From Shewanella kaireitica (GTDB lineage: Bacteria > Pseudomonadota > Gammaproteobacteria > Enterobacterales > Shewanellaceae): a DNA stretch of 64,000 nt. Under the pieces are notes generated by a model. That model made no database searches and had not been told where the DNA came from. It saw only the letters and a list, made by a program, of their open reading frames with translations. Positions 52,409 to 61,141 of the stretch are shown in pieces. Both the position numbers and the translations under genes were made by a program. The stretch is from positions 1 through 64,000 of the forward strand of contig NZ_JAKIKQ010000019.1 of NCBI RefSeq assembly GCF_023284045.1, in the 5' to 3' direction. Within the stretch, counting starts at the first letter, position 1, and each line of letters begins with the position of its first letter.

Positions 52409-55009
52409 TTATTTAAGGGTAAAAGTGTCAAGCAGATGGATGTAATCTAAGCTAGTACCAATTAACACTTCAAACTCTCCAGCTTCTGCCAACCAATCGT
52501 TTGATTTTTCATCCCAAAAAGACAGGTCACGGCGGTTAAGCTGCATGATAACTTGCTTGCTTTCACCTGGTTGTAGGATGACTTTAGCAAAGCCTTTCAG
52601 CTCTTTTACTGGTCGCTCAACGCTGGCCTTTTTATCATGTAGATAAAGCTGCACCACTTCGGCGCCGCTTACTTTGCCAATGTTGGTCACCGTCACTGAC
52701 ACATCTAGACTGTCATCGAGGTTAATGGCCTTTTTAGAAAGCTTAATACCGCTAAGGGTGAAGTTACTATAGGACAAACCATGGCCAAAACTAAACAGTG
52801 GCTTGATGTTTTGCTGCTCAAACCAGCGGTGGCCTATAAAGACGCCTTCTGAATAGAGAGATTCAACAGCATTGTAATCATTCAGTGCTATAGGCGCGGT
52901 ATCTTCTAGTTTCTTAGGCAGCGTAAAGGGCATTTTACCGCTTGGGTTTACATCACCAAACAGCATATCAGCAACAGCGTGACCGCCTTCCATGCCACTA
53001 TAGGAGTTCCAAACTATGGTGGATGCTTTGTCGACCCATGGCATTTCTACTGCACTACCTGCGGTGATGAACACCACGGTATTAGGGTTGGCGGCAATCA
53101 GCTTTGCTATCATCTCATCTTGTTGATTAGGAAGAACGAGATCGGTTCTATCGATAGACTCTCTGTCATCACTATGACTAAGGCCACCAAAGTAGATCAC
53201 CGCATCGGCATTTTTTGCTGCAGTTAAGTATTCTTCTTCACTGTTAAATAGCTTATTAGGCGTATCCCAACCTAGGGTATAGCCATCACTACCGCTGTAT
53301 TCTATTTCGAACTGGTAATCTTTGTCCTGTACCAGTGAGATGTTCTTGTTTAGTACTTCTGTTGAACTGCTATCAAACTGTAAGACTGAACTACCATCGA
53401 CTTTGATATTTATTTTACCTTTAGCGGCCACTTTTAAAGTATGTACACCGGATTTTAGCGGCTTTATAGCCGCTTTCATGGTGATAAATTGTGGCGTACC
53501 TTTAGCGACTAAATTAGACGGTTTAAACTCAGAATCGGCTATCCATGACTCTTCGATAAGCTGTTGACGGTTTTCATCGGTAAAGTAGCTAATATTCCAC
53601 GATGGCGTACCTGTCCAATGACGAGTGGCTAGATAATCGTTGCTGATTGGCGCTAGTTTACTGCTTTGAGCACGCATGACAGTAATGTTAGCTTTGCCCG
53701 CTAGTTTGTCCTTAAGGCCTTGCAGTGGCGTGACCTCATAAAGTGATTTTACCTCTGATGAACCGCCACCTAAGCCATGTTTCTTATCAAGATTAGGGCC
53801 TAGGACGAGAATGTTCTTCACTTTATCTTGTTCAAGTGGCAATACTTGGCGACTATTTTTAAGCAGTACGATGCCTTCTTCGGCAATTCTTTTGGCTGCA
53901 GCGCGGTGGGAAGCAATATTACGTTGGCCAGCAAGGCGGTAGTTATCCATCATGCCGATGCTCAGTTGCACCCGGAGTATTCGCGTGACTTTATCATCGA
54001 GTGCGGCGACAGGTACTTTCCCTGCGTTAATCATTTTAATCAGTGGTTCGGCTAGAAAGTAGTCTTTGTAATGTGGGACATCAGTGCCCATTTCAAGATC
54101 TAAACCGTTGACGGCAGCGTCATAGGTATTGATATCTACATTCCAGTCAGTCACCAGTAATCCTTTATAACCCCATTCTCCTTTAAGGATATCCATGACG
54201 AGGTGTTTGCTTTGGTTAGCGTTAGTACCTCTAAATTCGTTGTATGAACCCATCATGGCATAAACATTGGCTTGTTTTACTGCCGCCTCAAAGGCGGGCA
54301 GGTATACTTCACGCAAAGTACGCTCGTCGGGTTTAGCATTGACTCCTGTGCGATTTAGTTCTTGAGTATTGAGCGCATAATGTTTGATGGTGGCGGCAAC
54401 ATCATTTTTTTGAATGGCTTTAATTTGTGGCACCACAAGCTTAGATGCTAAGTAGGGGTCTTCACCTAAATACTCAAAGTTACGGCCATAGAGCGGTAAT
54501 CTTGCCAAATTAACGCCAGGTCCGAGAATAAGATCTTTACCGCGATGGCGGGCTTCACTGCCGAGCACTGCGCCATGCAAGATAGCCATGTCGGTATTCC
54601 AACTGGCGGCTACCGTGGTTAATACCGGTAGATAAGTTGAGTAATCACTAGTCCAATTTGCCGAGTTCCAGCTATTACGCTCTATCTCATGGCGAACACC
54701 GTGTGGGCCATCAGATAGCCACATTTCGTGGATCCCAAGGCGCTCAATAGCGGCTGTAGTGAATTTTCCGTTGGCATGAACTAAAGATACTTTTTCGGCC
54801 AGTGTCATTTGTGGTAATAGCGTTTGAATTGTTTGCTCGACTAAATCTAAACGTTGTTGCAGAAGTGGGCGACTAGGTTCAACTAAGCCTATATCTTCAT
54901 AAATGGTTTGTTTCACTTGAGTTTCAGCCAAGGCCATAGGGGCTGTAACTAGAAAGGTTGAGATAACCAAGCTGCTAAGGGCTAATTTATTAGTTATAGG
55001 ACGCTTCAT
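52409..55009 (-). CDS. Secreted beta-glucosidase (GH3) with PA14 insertion
   Basis: An 866-residue glycoside hydrolase. The signal peptide is MKRPITNKLALSSLVISTFL followed by APMALA. The GH3 N-domain has LSDGPHGVRHE near residue 98, LGPGVNLARLPLYGRNFEYL near residue 160, KHYALN near residue 208 and LLVTDWN near residue 283, with the nucleophile Asp. The C-domain starts EEGIVLLKN near residue 370 and is interrupted by a PA14-like stretch (about 440-570, YTLGWDTPN). A FnIII-like domain (about 745-860) closes it. ATG 55021 would add four residues. It probably trims beta-glucosides taken up by the receptor locus downstream. Confidence 0.93.
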   Translation of the reverse strand: MKRPITNKLALSSLVISTFLVTAPMALAETQVKQTIYEDIGLVEPSRPLLQQRLDLVEQTIQTLLPQMTLAEKVSLVHANGKFTTAAIERLGIHEMWLSDGPHGVRHEIERNSWNSANWTSDYSTYLPVLTTVAASWNTDMAILHGAVLGSEARHRGKDLILGPGVNLARLPLYGRNFEYLGEDPYLASKLVVPQIKAIQKNDVAATIKHYALNTQELNRTGVNAKPDERTLREVYLPAFEAAVKQANVYAMMGSYNEFRGTNANQSKHLVMDILKGEWGYKGLLVTDWNVDINTYDAAVNGLDLEMGTDVPHYKDYFLAEPLIKMINAGKVPVAALDDKVTRILRVQLSIGMMDNYRLAGQRNIASHRAAAKRIAEEGIVLLKNSRQVLPLEQDKVKNILVLGPNLDKKHGLGGGSSEVKSLYEVTPLQGLKDKLAGKANITVMRAQSSKLAPISNDYLATRHWTGTPSWNISYFTDENRQQLIEESWIADSEFKPSNLVAKGTPQFITMKAAIKPLKSGVHTLKVAAKGKINIKVDGSSVLQFDSSSTEVLNKNISLVQDKDYQFEIEYSGSDGYTLGWDTPNKLFNSEEEYLTAAKNADAVIYFGGLSHSDDRESIDRTDLVLPNQQDEMIAKLIAANPNTVVFITAGSAVEMPWVDKASTIVWNSYSGMEGGHAVADMLFGDVNPSGKMPFTLPKKLEDTAPIALNDYNAVESLYSEGVFIGHRWFEQQNIKPLFSFGHGLSYSNFTLSGIKLSKKAINLDDSLDVSVTVTNIGKVSGAEVVQLYLHDKKASVERPVKELKGFAKVILQPGESKQVIMQLNRRDLSFWDEKSNDWLAEAGEFEVLIGTSLDYIHLLDTFTLK

Positions 55010-55074
55010 TCTAAATTCCATATTAGTTTGTTGAAGTGGTGATGGGATTAAAGCCGTTATTTTTCGACTAGCGG

Positions 55075-55788
55075 TTATTGAAAGTCGATAAATATATTGG
55101 CGGTAAGCCTGCCTGTATCAGGGCTGTTATCGATATCCTTAGCTGGGTTTACTATGCTGGAGTGTAGTAAATTACCTGGATATATCACTAGTCTGTTTGG
55201 GCGGTATTCTATCTGCTGGTATAGGTCAAAATGATGATCACTCTGGTTGCAATAACCTTGCTTGGGTGCTCCATTTAACTCATTGTGTTTTTGCGCCGAA
55301 TCAAAATAGGGCTGGCAGCGTTGTTCGCTGATCCGCTCCCATTGAGTTGGTTTATGCCGAAAGAAACCCGTAGGCCCATGCTCATTAGGGTTTAAGTAAT
55401 GCATGATGGCAAAGTAATAGGGCTTGGGCGTATCGAAATGCGGCATTCTTTGTAAGGTCGAAAGCGCTGATTCCTCACGGGTTATCAGCGATAAAAATAG
55501 GCTTTGAGGCTTGAGTCGTAACTGCCGCGGAATGTTATAACACCGATAGATCCCTTGAAAAACAGCGTCGATCACTGCTTTGACGTATTCACGGGGGAGT
55601 TTTGCCCTGATCCCAGGATAATAGGAGTTAAGGTCGTCTTTAAAATCTGCCTCTGTGGTGGCATAAGTAATAATATCATCAGTGCTTAAACTAAAGTTAT
55701 CTATGATGACGACAGGCGTTTTTTCCTCACCGATTAAGATTACTTTGGGCATGGCTGCAGGGTTAACGCTAATCATATTTTGCTGCAT
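55075..55788 (-). CDS. DUF6445-like protein, probable 2OG-Fe(II) oxygenase fold
   Basis: A 237-residue soluble protein. PHFDTPKPYYFAIMHYLN near residue 123 gives an HxD metal pair, NLLHSSIV near residue 210 a distal His, and GRLTANIFIDF near residue 227 an Arg/Thr that could hold 2-oxoglutarate. This spacing fits a double-stranded beta-helix dioxygenase. I recall such proteins (DUF6445) next to tryptophan-halogenase-like genes in TonB-receptor loci. No substrate can be named. It lies 66 bp after the GH3 gene and 93 bp before the halogenase-like gene, all on the minus strand. Confidence 0.65.
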   Translation of the reverse strand: MQQNMISVNPAAMPKVILIGEEKTPVVIIDNFSLSTDDIITYATTEADFKDDLNSYYPGIRAKLPREYVKAVIDAVFQGIYRCYNIPRQLRLKPQSLFLSLITREESALSTLQRMPHFDTPKPYYFAIMHYLNPNEHGPTGFFRHKPTQWERISEQRCQPYFDSAQKHNELNGAPKQGYCNQSDHHFDLYQQIEYRPNRLVIYPGNLLHSSIVNPAKDIDNSPDTGRLTANIFIDFQ

Positions 55789-55881
55789 TTTGATGTAACC
55801 TGCTTAACTGTTATTAGCTGTATTGTGTATAGAGTTCAATGTAGCCCTATGGTTTAAGGCTACATTGAACGACTCTGATGA

Positions 55882-57378
55882 CTACATCATTGGTGATTTG
55901 CAGTAATGCTGAATAAAATCATAATGGTGTGGTAGGTTGTCATTCTTGCGCTTCACCACACTCTTAATGTTATTCAAAAAGGCTTTAAGCTCTTCATCTT
56001 CCATCATGTCAACAATAGGGTGATATTGCTTAGGCTCAATACCTTGGCCTAGCATCACTTGGATCCAAGAGCTTTCACCGAACAGTTCGTTAGGATACTT
56101 GTATACTTTGGCTGCTGCGGCAAACATCTCTAACCGATGGGCAAGCGATTCAGGTATTGGCATACTTGAACAATAACGCCAGAACTTGCTGTCTCGTCTT
56201 TGGGTAACGTGGTAGTGCAAGATAATAAAGTCGCGCACGTTATCGGTTTCAAACTTCGTCTGTGCGTTAAATTCGTCAATATCGGCTTGTACTAAACCTT
56301 GCGCTGGAAACATCTGCATTAAGCGCACAATGCCCCGTTGAATAAGGTGAATGCTGGTGGACTCAAGAGGTTCAATAAAGCCACTTGATAGCCCGATAGC
56401 GACACAGTTTTTGTTCCAGTGCTTACGTCTGGTTCCGGTCTTGTATTTGATGACCCGAGGCTCTGTAAGTAGGTCGCCCTCAATATTTTCGAGTAATAAC
56501 TGCTTTGCTTGCTCATCCGTCATATATTTACTGCAAAATACCAGTCCGTTACCAGTTCGATTTTGCAGTGGAATACGCCACTGCCAACCTGATTCACGTG
56601 CTATTGAACGGGTATAGGGTACTGGCGTGTTGGTGGTGGTTGTTTGCACGGCAATGGCGCTGTCACAAGGCAGCCAATGGGACCAATCTTCAAAGCCAGT
56701 ATGCAATGCATCTTCAATCAACAAGCCTCTAAAACCGGTACAATCGATAAAGAGATCGCCTTCAACTAACTGACCAGAGGCCAACAATAGGCTCTCGATT
56801 TGGCCATCTTGTTGATTGAGGTTTACCTCCGTGATCTTACCTTCAATGCGGTTGCTCCCATGTTGCTCAGCAATTTTTCTAAGGAATTTTGCGTATAGCC
56901 CCGCATCAAGGTGATAAGCATGGTTTAAGTCTTGATTCGGCAGTACTGCAAATTTGCCTGTGCGAGAGCCAAGATGTTCCGCACAATAGTCACCAATTTC
57001 ACTGGCAAAGCCCTTTTTACGGCCTTTTAGCCAAAAATGTTGAAATCCAGCTGCCCAACAATCCTTACCTAAAAAACCAAAAGAGTGTAGGTAGTCTTGT
57101 TGCTCATCGCGCCAGTTTTCAAAAGATATCGCCAATTTAAAGGTGGCGTTGGTCGCCGCCATAAACTCTTGCTCGTTAATCCCCAGTAAGCGATGAAATA
57201 CATGCAATGTAGGGATAGTGGCCTCACCCACACCGACGGTTGGAATATCGTCGGATTCAATTAGGCTGATATTAAGGTTTTTACCTAGTAGTTTTGACAG
57301 CGCCGCCGCAGCCATCCAACCTGCGGTGCCGCCACCGGCAATGACGACATTTTTAATCGGTTTATTTGTATTCATCAT
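55882..57378 (-). CDS. Flavin-dependent tryptophan halogenase family protein, copy 1
   Basis: A 498-residue FAD protein. VVIAGGGTAGWMAAAALSKL (residues 11-30) is the FAD GxGxxG motif, VGVGEATIP (48-56) is the family's second motif, and FKLAISFENW near residue 80 carries a Lys (81) at the place of the catalytic lysine of PrnA/RebH. SGWQWRIPLQNR near residue 270 contains the halogenase WxWxIP motif. GLSSGFIEPLESTSIHLIQRG near residue 335 binds FAD. AGAGGA precedes the double ATG. Members in such loci may halogenate or oxidise other aromatic substrates; tryptophan itself is not proven. Confidence 0.92.
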   Translation of the reverse strand: MMNTNKPIKNVVIAGGGTAGWMAAAALSKLLGKNLNISLIESDDIPTVGVGEATIPTLHVFHRLLGINEQEFMAATNATFKLAISFENWRDEQQDYLHSFGFLGKDCWAAGFQHFWLKGRKKGFASEIGDYCAEHLGSRTGKFAVLPNQDLNHAYHLDAGLYAKFLRKIAEQHGSNRIEGKITEVNLNQQDGQIESLLLASGQLVEGDLFIDCTGFRGLLIEDALHTGFEDWSHWLPCDSAIAVQTTTTNTPVPYTRSIARESGWQWRIPLQNRTGNGLVFCSKYMTDEQAKQLLLENIEGDLLTEPRVIKYKTGTRRKHWNKNCVAIGLSSGFIEPLESTSIHLIQRGIVRLMQMFPAQGLVQADIDEFNAQTKFETDNVRDFIILHYHVTQRRDSKFWRYCSSMPIPESLAHRLEMFAAAAKVYKYPNELFGESSWIQVMLGQGIEPKQYHPIVDMMEDEELKAFLNNIKSVVKRKNDNLPHHYDFIQHYCKSPMM

Positions 57379-57406
57379 ATGTCCTCTATCAGCGTAAACG
57401 AATGGC

Positions 57407-58423
57407 TCAGCGCTTTAATTTATTCTGTAATTCAGCACGTAATTTGCGTGCTGATAATTCATCAATAGGCAGCGACAGCATTCCTTGGGCATGCTCAGCA
57501 ATATGGTCAGTGTCGTGCAGTTCATGTTCAAAAACATAGTGGTTAAACATCGCTTGCCACGCTTTACGTTGGGCTATTGGTAAGCTTCGCAAGCTTAAAA
57601 TAGCGTGCTGCAATGCATTAGTTGGCCTGCCCATATACGCTGCTGAGTCTCGCCACCAGTGAGTGACTAGCACATTGATGGCATCAAGTGCTTCGACGTG
57701 GTGCCACCACATACTGGGAATAAAGAGTGCATCACCTGGTTCAAGCTCGGCCACTTGCGCCGCTTCTAGAGCCAGTTCGAATTTTGGGTACTTGTCAAAG
57801 TCAGGTGCGTGAAAGTCGACCATACTGATGTCCTGTCCGCCGGGAGATAACTCCATCGGCCCCACGTACAAGTTGTCTATCTGCTCTGGTGGAAACAGGG
57901 TAAAACGGCGGCGACCGACAGCTGAACAAGCAAGGTTATTGGGAAAATCAAAATGCGCGGCAATTCGACTTTGATTACCTATCCAAACACTGGTTAATGG
58001 TTTTATATCATCTATTGCGAGTGGGTTGTCGGCTGCAAACCCAGGTAGCCATCGGTTAACTTCGGTAGAGCCGACATACAGTGTTGGCGGCGTTTCGTCG
58101 TCTATATGCGATAATAGCTTGTCAAACACCTGCCTTAAATCAACCTGACTGGCTCTAAAGTTAAAGCCAGTGAGTTGCTCGTTATAAAAGACTCTTCCTT
58201 GGTGCTCGCTCTCGCCAAAACAAGCTGTTACTGGCACGCCACTGTAGAACTGAAGTAAATAATCAATCGCGGCTTGGGTAGAGTGCTTGCCTGCTTGAAC
58301 CAATGGCCACTCTGCGGCAAAGTCTTTTAAAATCAGCGGCTGAGTCGACGATAATACAAACTCAGGAATATCGCCTGGTTTGCAATGACTTATCTGTTTG
58401 ACGCTCTTTTCGACTGCTAACAT
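57407..58423 (-). CDS. Cupin-like JmjC-type oxygenase (Cupin_8)
   Basis: A 338-residue soluble protein. IAAHFDFPNNLACSAVGRRR near residue 155 supplies an HxD pair and the usual following Lys/Arg-Phe (RRFTLFPPEQ). ELEPGDALFIPSMWWHHVEA near residue 230 supplies the distal His. This is the Fe(II)/2-oxoglutarate hydroxylase pattern of Cupin_8/FIH-like enzymes. The N-terminal SSTQPLILKDFAAEWP is typical of the family. The locus has it between a halogenase-like gene (28 bp away) and SapC (44 bp away). The hydroxylated target is unknown. Confidence 0.87.
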   Translation of the reverse strand: MLAVEKSVKQISHCKPGDIPEFVLSSTQPLILKDFAAEWPLVQAGKHSTQAAIDYLLQFYSGVPVTACFGESEHQGRVFYNEQLTGFNFRASQVDLRQVFDKLLSHIDDETPPTLYVGSTEVNRWLPGFAADNPLAIDDIKPLTSVWIGNQSRIAAHFDFPNNLACSAVGRRRFTLFPPEQIDNLYVGPMELSPGGQDISMVDFHAPDFDKYPKFELALEAAQVAELEPGDALFIPSMWWHHVEALDAINVLVTHWWRDSAAYMGRPTNALQHAILSLRSLPIAQRKAWQAMFNHYVFEHELHDTDHIAEHAQGMLSLPIDELSARKLRAELQNKLKR

Positions 58424-58467
58424 AAATACACCTTTTTCTGTAACCGCTTACATCAATGGGCAAAAAA

Positions 58468-59223
58468 CTATTGTTCTATCTGCTTGTTTTTCTTATCCAA
58501 TAGTGTGCGAATATTGGCTTGTGAGGCAATGGTCATATAGATGGCTTGTAGATAACCTTTGTCATGCAGCTCAGCCAAATTATCACTTGAAAGTGTTTTT
58601 AGTTTGTCTTCGTTGACGGTATAGAAACCAATCATTTGATGCTTGCTGCCGTTATTGAGCTCAACATCTAAGGTAAAAGATTCAAGCAATTCAAATTTAA
58701 GTAGTGCCTCAACAAAGCTGTCACTGTCTTCCAATCCGTTATGGATGACATCTAACATATCCGCAGCAGTATCGAGGAAGGGCGTATTACCACCAAACTC
58801 AAGGAACAGTGGTTCACCTTGCTCGGTGCTCACTCTTGGGTTATTGAGATCAATATGCAGTACTCGCTGCGTTTTTTGTACACCATCTTCCATTATGTTT
58901 TGACTACCAATCAAAAATGGCTGACGCCTTATGGCCAATGGAACGTAAGATGCCTGCCAATGGCCGTTTTCTAAAAATAAGTTCTCTTGATCTTTAAAGC
59001 CAAACAGTGCCACAGAGAAGAAACGACCCGTTTGTGGATCTTTTTGGAAGAAAATAGGGTAGTGAGCTTGTACACTTCTGAATTCAACAGGGAAGGTCAA
59101 TGAATACCAAACATTATCGCCATAGTGCGCAGAGTGTTCGGTGATAACTTTGAGATCTTTATGTTCAATGCTGTTGAGCATGACGTTGTTGTTCGGCGTT
59201 TGGGTCGTGGCTTGTGCGGTCAT
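58468..59223 (-). CDS. SapC family protein
   Basis: A 251-residue protein that resembles the SapC family (named after the Campylobacter S-layer-associated gene): FPVEFRSVQAHYPIFFQKDP near residue 49, FSVALFGFKDQENLFLENG near residue 68, and ASYVPLAIRRQPFLIG near residue 90. No signal peptide or membrane segment is visible. SapC-like genes recur beside TonB receptors and tryptophan-halogenase-like genes in marine Gammaproteobacteria and Caulobacterales. The biochemical role is not established, and I do not assign one. It is probably co-transcribed with its neighbours. Confidence 0.88.
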   Translation of the reverse strand: MTAQATTQTPNNNVMLNSIEHKDLKVITEHSAHYGDNVWYSLTFPVEFRSVQAHYPIFFQKDPQTGRFFSVALFGFKDQENLFLENGHWQASYVPLAIRRQPFLIGSQNIMEDGVQKTQRVLHIDLNNPRVSTEQGEPLFLEFGGNTPFLDTAADMLDVIHNGLEDSDSFVEALLKFELLESFTLDVELNNGSKHQMIGFYTVNEDKLKTLSSDNLAELHDKGYLQAIYMTIASQANIRTLLDKKNKQIEQ

Positions 59224-59260
59224 TTTGACTCCTTTTTAATTTTTATAGTTGCTTTAGTCG

Positions 59261-60859
59261 TTATATTTTAGGAAAACCAAATTGATGAACTTTATCGAGT
59301 AGTGCTCTATTGCTTGGTAGTGCTGAAAGCAATTGATGACTACGTTGATTATTTTGTTGAAACAGTGCCATGGCCTTTTCTTGCTCTGCTAGATTTATGT
59401 AGCGCGGTGGCGCACTGTTAAAGCCCATACCAAACAGCACATATTGAAAGCTAGCCGCTGGAAATAACGCTTCGGTTTCAGTGATATCGTAAGAGTAGGG
59501 CAGTTGATATTGCCACAGCGCTAATTGTTGCTGTAAAGATTGCGGTATTGAGGCTATATCTCGATTGTCACGCCAATATTCGGAGTCGTTACGTTGACTG
59601 ATAGCGTAATGCAGTTTGAGAAAGTCGACCACTTGACGCCAGCGCTGTAAAAACTTTTCATTGAAGCGTTTGGCTACCATCTCCATCGCCTGGCTGTTTT
59701 GCGGTAATTGCTCGCTGATCATCTTTGCAGACTGTTCAATGAGCGCGAGTGCTGATGCTTCTAGCGGCTCTATAAAGCCTGCGGCAATGCCAACTGCAAC
59801 ACAGTTTTTATGCCAAAAGTGGGCTCTGTGACCGGGGTTAAATGTTATTTTCCTAAGTGATGCAGACTCAGCCTGTGATTTACTCATACTCGATAACAAA
59901 TAACTACGTAACTCGCTTTCTGCACGGTCATCATCAGTGTGGCTGCTCGAGTATACGTAACCGACGCCGCGGCGTGAGGGCAGGCCTATATCCCAAATCC
60001 AACCAGACGATTGTGCGGTTGAGTGGGTGCAAGAGCTAATGGCGCTTTGTTGGTTTTCATAAGGTACTTGTACCGCTAAGGCTGAGTCATTAAACAGTAC
60101 TGACTTTTTCTCAATGAAAGGCACTTGGTAGTGCTCGCCGATAAGCAATGATTTAAAACCGCTACAATCAATAAATAGATCGCCGCTAATGGTGCCATTA
60201 GACTTTGTATTTAGCGCTGCAATATCGCCGTTGTCCTGGCTACTTATAGATTCAACATGATCAACAATATGCTGTACGCCGAGCTTTTTGCAGCAATGAC
60301 GCTGCAGAAACTGAGCAAATTTTCCGGCATCTAAATGGTAACCATAATTGGCATTGCACTCATACTCAGGCGTAGAAATGAGTTTAGGTGCGCTGCCTTG
60401 ATCACAAAGCCTGCCTTGGTAAGTGACCGCATTAGTAAATGAAACTTGCTGTTTATGGGCTTGCCAATGCTTAGCGAGATTAATCTCGTGAAACTGACTT
60501 GGTAGAGAAAACGGATGATAATAGCTGTGATTATTGAACGGGGCTTTATCCGAGCTTGCTGTAGAGGGGGAGTGTAACCAATCGATAAATTTTGAGCCTT
60601 GCTTGAAACTGGCGTCACACTCAATCATAAATTCGGTTTCAGAAATCCCCATTTTTTTGAGCGTACCGCGCATTGAAGGCCAAGTACCTTCGCCGACACC
60701 GATGGTAGGCACTTGTGGTGATTCAATAAGAACAACTTCGAGCGTACGTTGTGATGGGGTTGCTGCAACATTAATGTGCTCCGCAGCAATAACCCCAGCG
60801 GTGAGCCAACCTGCTGCTCCGCCACCTACAATGATCACTCTTTCAATGTCGTTATTCAT
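59261..60859 (-). CDS. Flavin-dependent tryptophan halogenase family protein, copy 2
   Basis: A 532-residue relative of the protein encoded at 55882, clearly divergent. VIIVGGGAAGWLTAGVIAAE (8-27) binds FAD, IGVGEGTWPS (53-62) follows, and SFKQGSKFIDW near residue 84 carries the likely catalytic Lys (86). The WxWxIP motif has become WIWDIG near residue 270, with Pro replaced by Gly, which may change specificity. AVGIAAGFIEPLEASALALI near residue 355 is the second FAD region. It begins the run of genes after the receptor and is separated from it by 282 bp. Confidence 0.9.
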   Translation of the reverse strand: MNNDIERVIIVGGGAAGWLTAGVIAAEHINVAATPSQRTLEVVLIESPQVPTIGVGEGTWPSMRGTLKKMGISETEFMIECDASFKQGSKFIDWLHSPSTASSDKAPFNNHSYYHPFSLPSQFHEINLAKHWQAHKQQVSFTNAVTYQGRLCDQGSAPKLISTPEYECNANYGYHLDAGKFAQFLQRHCCKKLGVQHIVDHVESISSQDNGDIAALNTKSNGTISGDLFIDCSGFKSLLIGEHYQVPFIEKKSVLFNDSALAVQVPYENQQSAISSCTHSTAQSSGWIWDIGLPSRRGVGYVYSSSHTDDDRAESELRSYLLSSMSKSQAESASLRKITFNPGHRAHFWHKNCVAVGIAAGFIEPLEASALALIEQSAKMISEQLPQNSQAMEMVAKRFNEKFLQRWRQVVDFLKLHYAISQRNDSEYWRDNRDIASIPQSLQQQLALWQYQLPYSYDITETEALFPAASFQYVLFGMGFNSAPPRYINLAEQEKAMALFQQNNQRSHQLLSALPSNRALLDKVHQFGFPKI

Positions 60860-61094
60860 ACTGCTCGACCTATTATTTATTTTTATTAAGTCACTCTTTT
60901 ACAGTGTTTATCTATATTGAGTTAATTGATTTCGTAGTTTGTTACAACTAATTAACCGTTGCCAATATAACCTTGCTGTAGGAGTAGATCCAGTCACTTT
61001 ATGTATCAAGATTTACGTTGAAGATGTAAGGCTTGAGTCCAACAAATGGCGGGTAAAAATGGCTTAATAAAAATAATATTAATACTTAAATAGA
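60860..61094. other. Gap between receptor terminator and halogenase gene
   Basis: AT-rich, no gene seen. The second halogenase operon probably has its promoter here. No operator could be recognised. Confidence 0.5.
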
Positions 61095-61135
61095 AAAGAG
61101 AAGATAAAGCCACAGCATTGGCTTCATCTTCTCTA
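61095..61135 (-). terminator. Terminator of the TonB-dependent receptor gene
   Basis: On the minus strand AGAGAAGAT and GAAGCCA pair with TGGCTTT and ATCTTCTCT with one A-G mismatch around a short loop. TTTTC follows. It lies just past the stop codon at 61142. Confidence 0.85.
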
Positions 61136-61141
61136 TACGCT

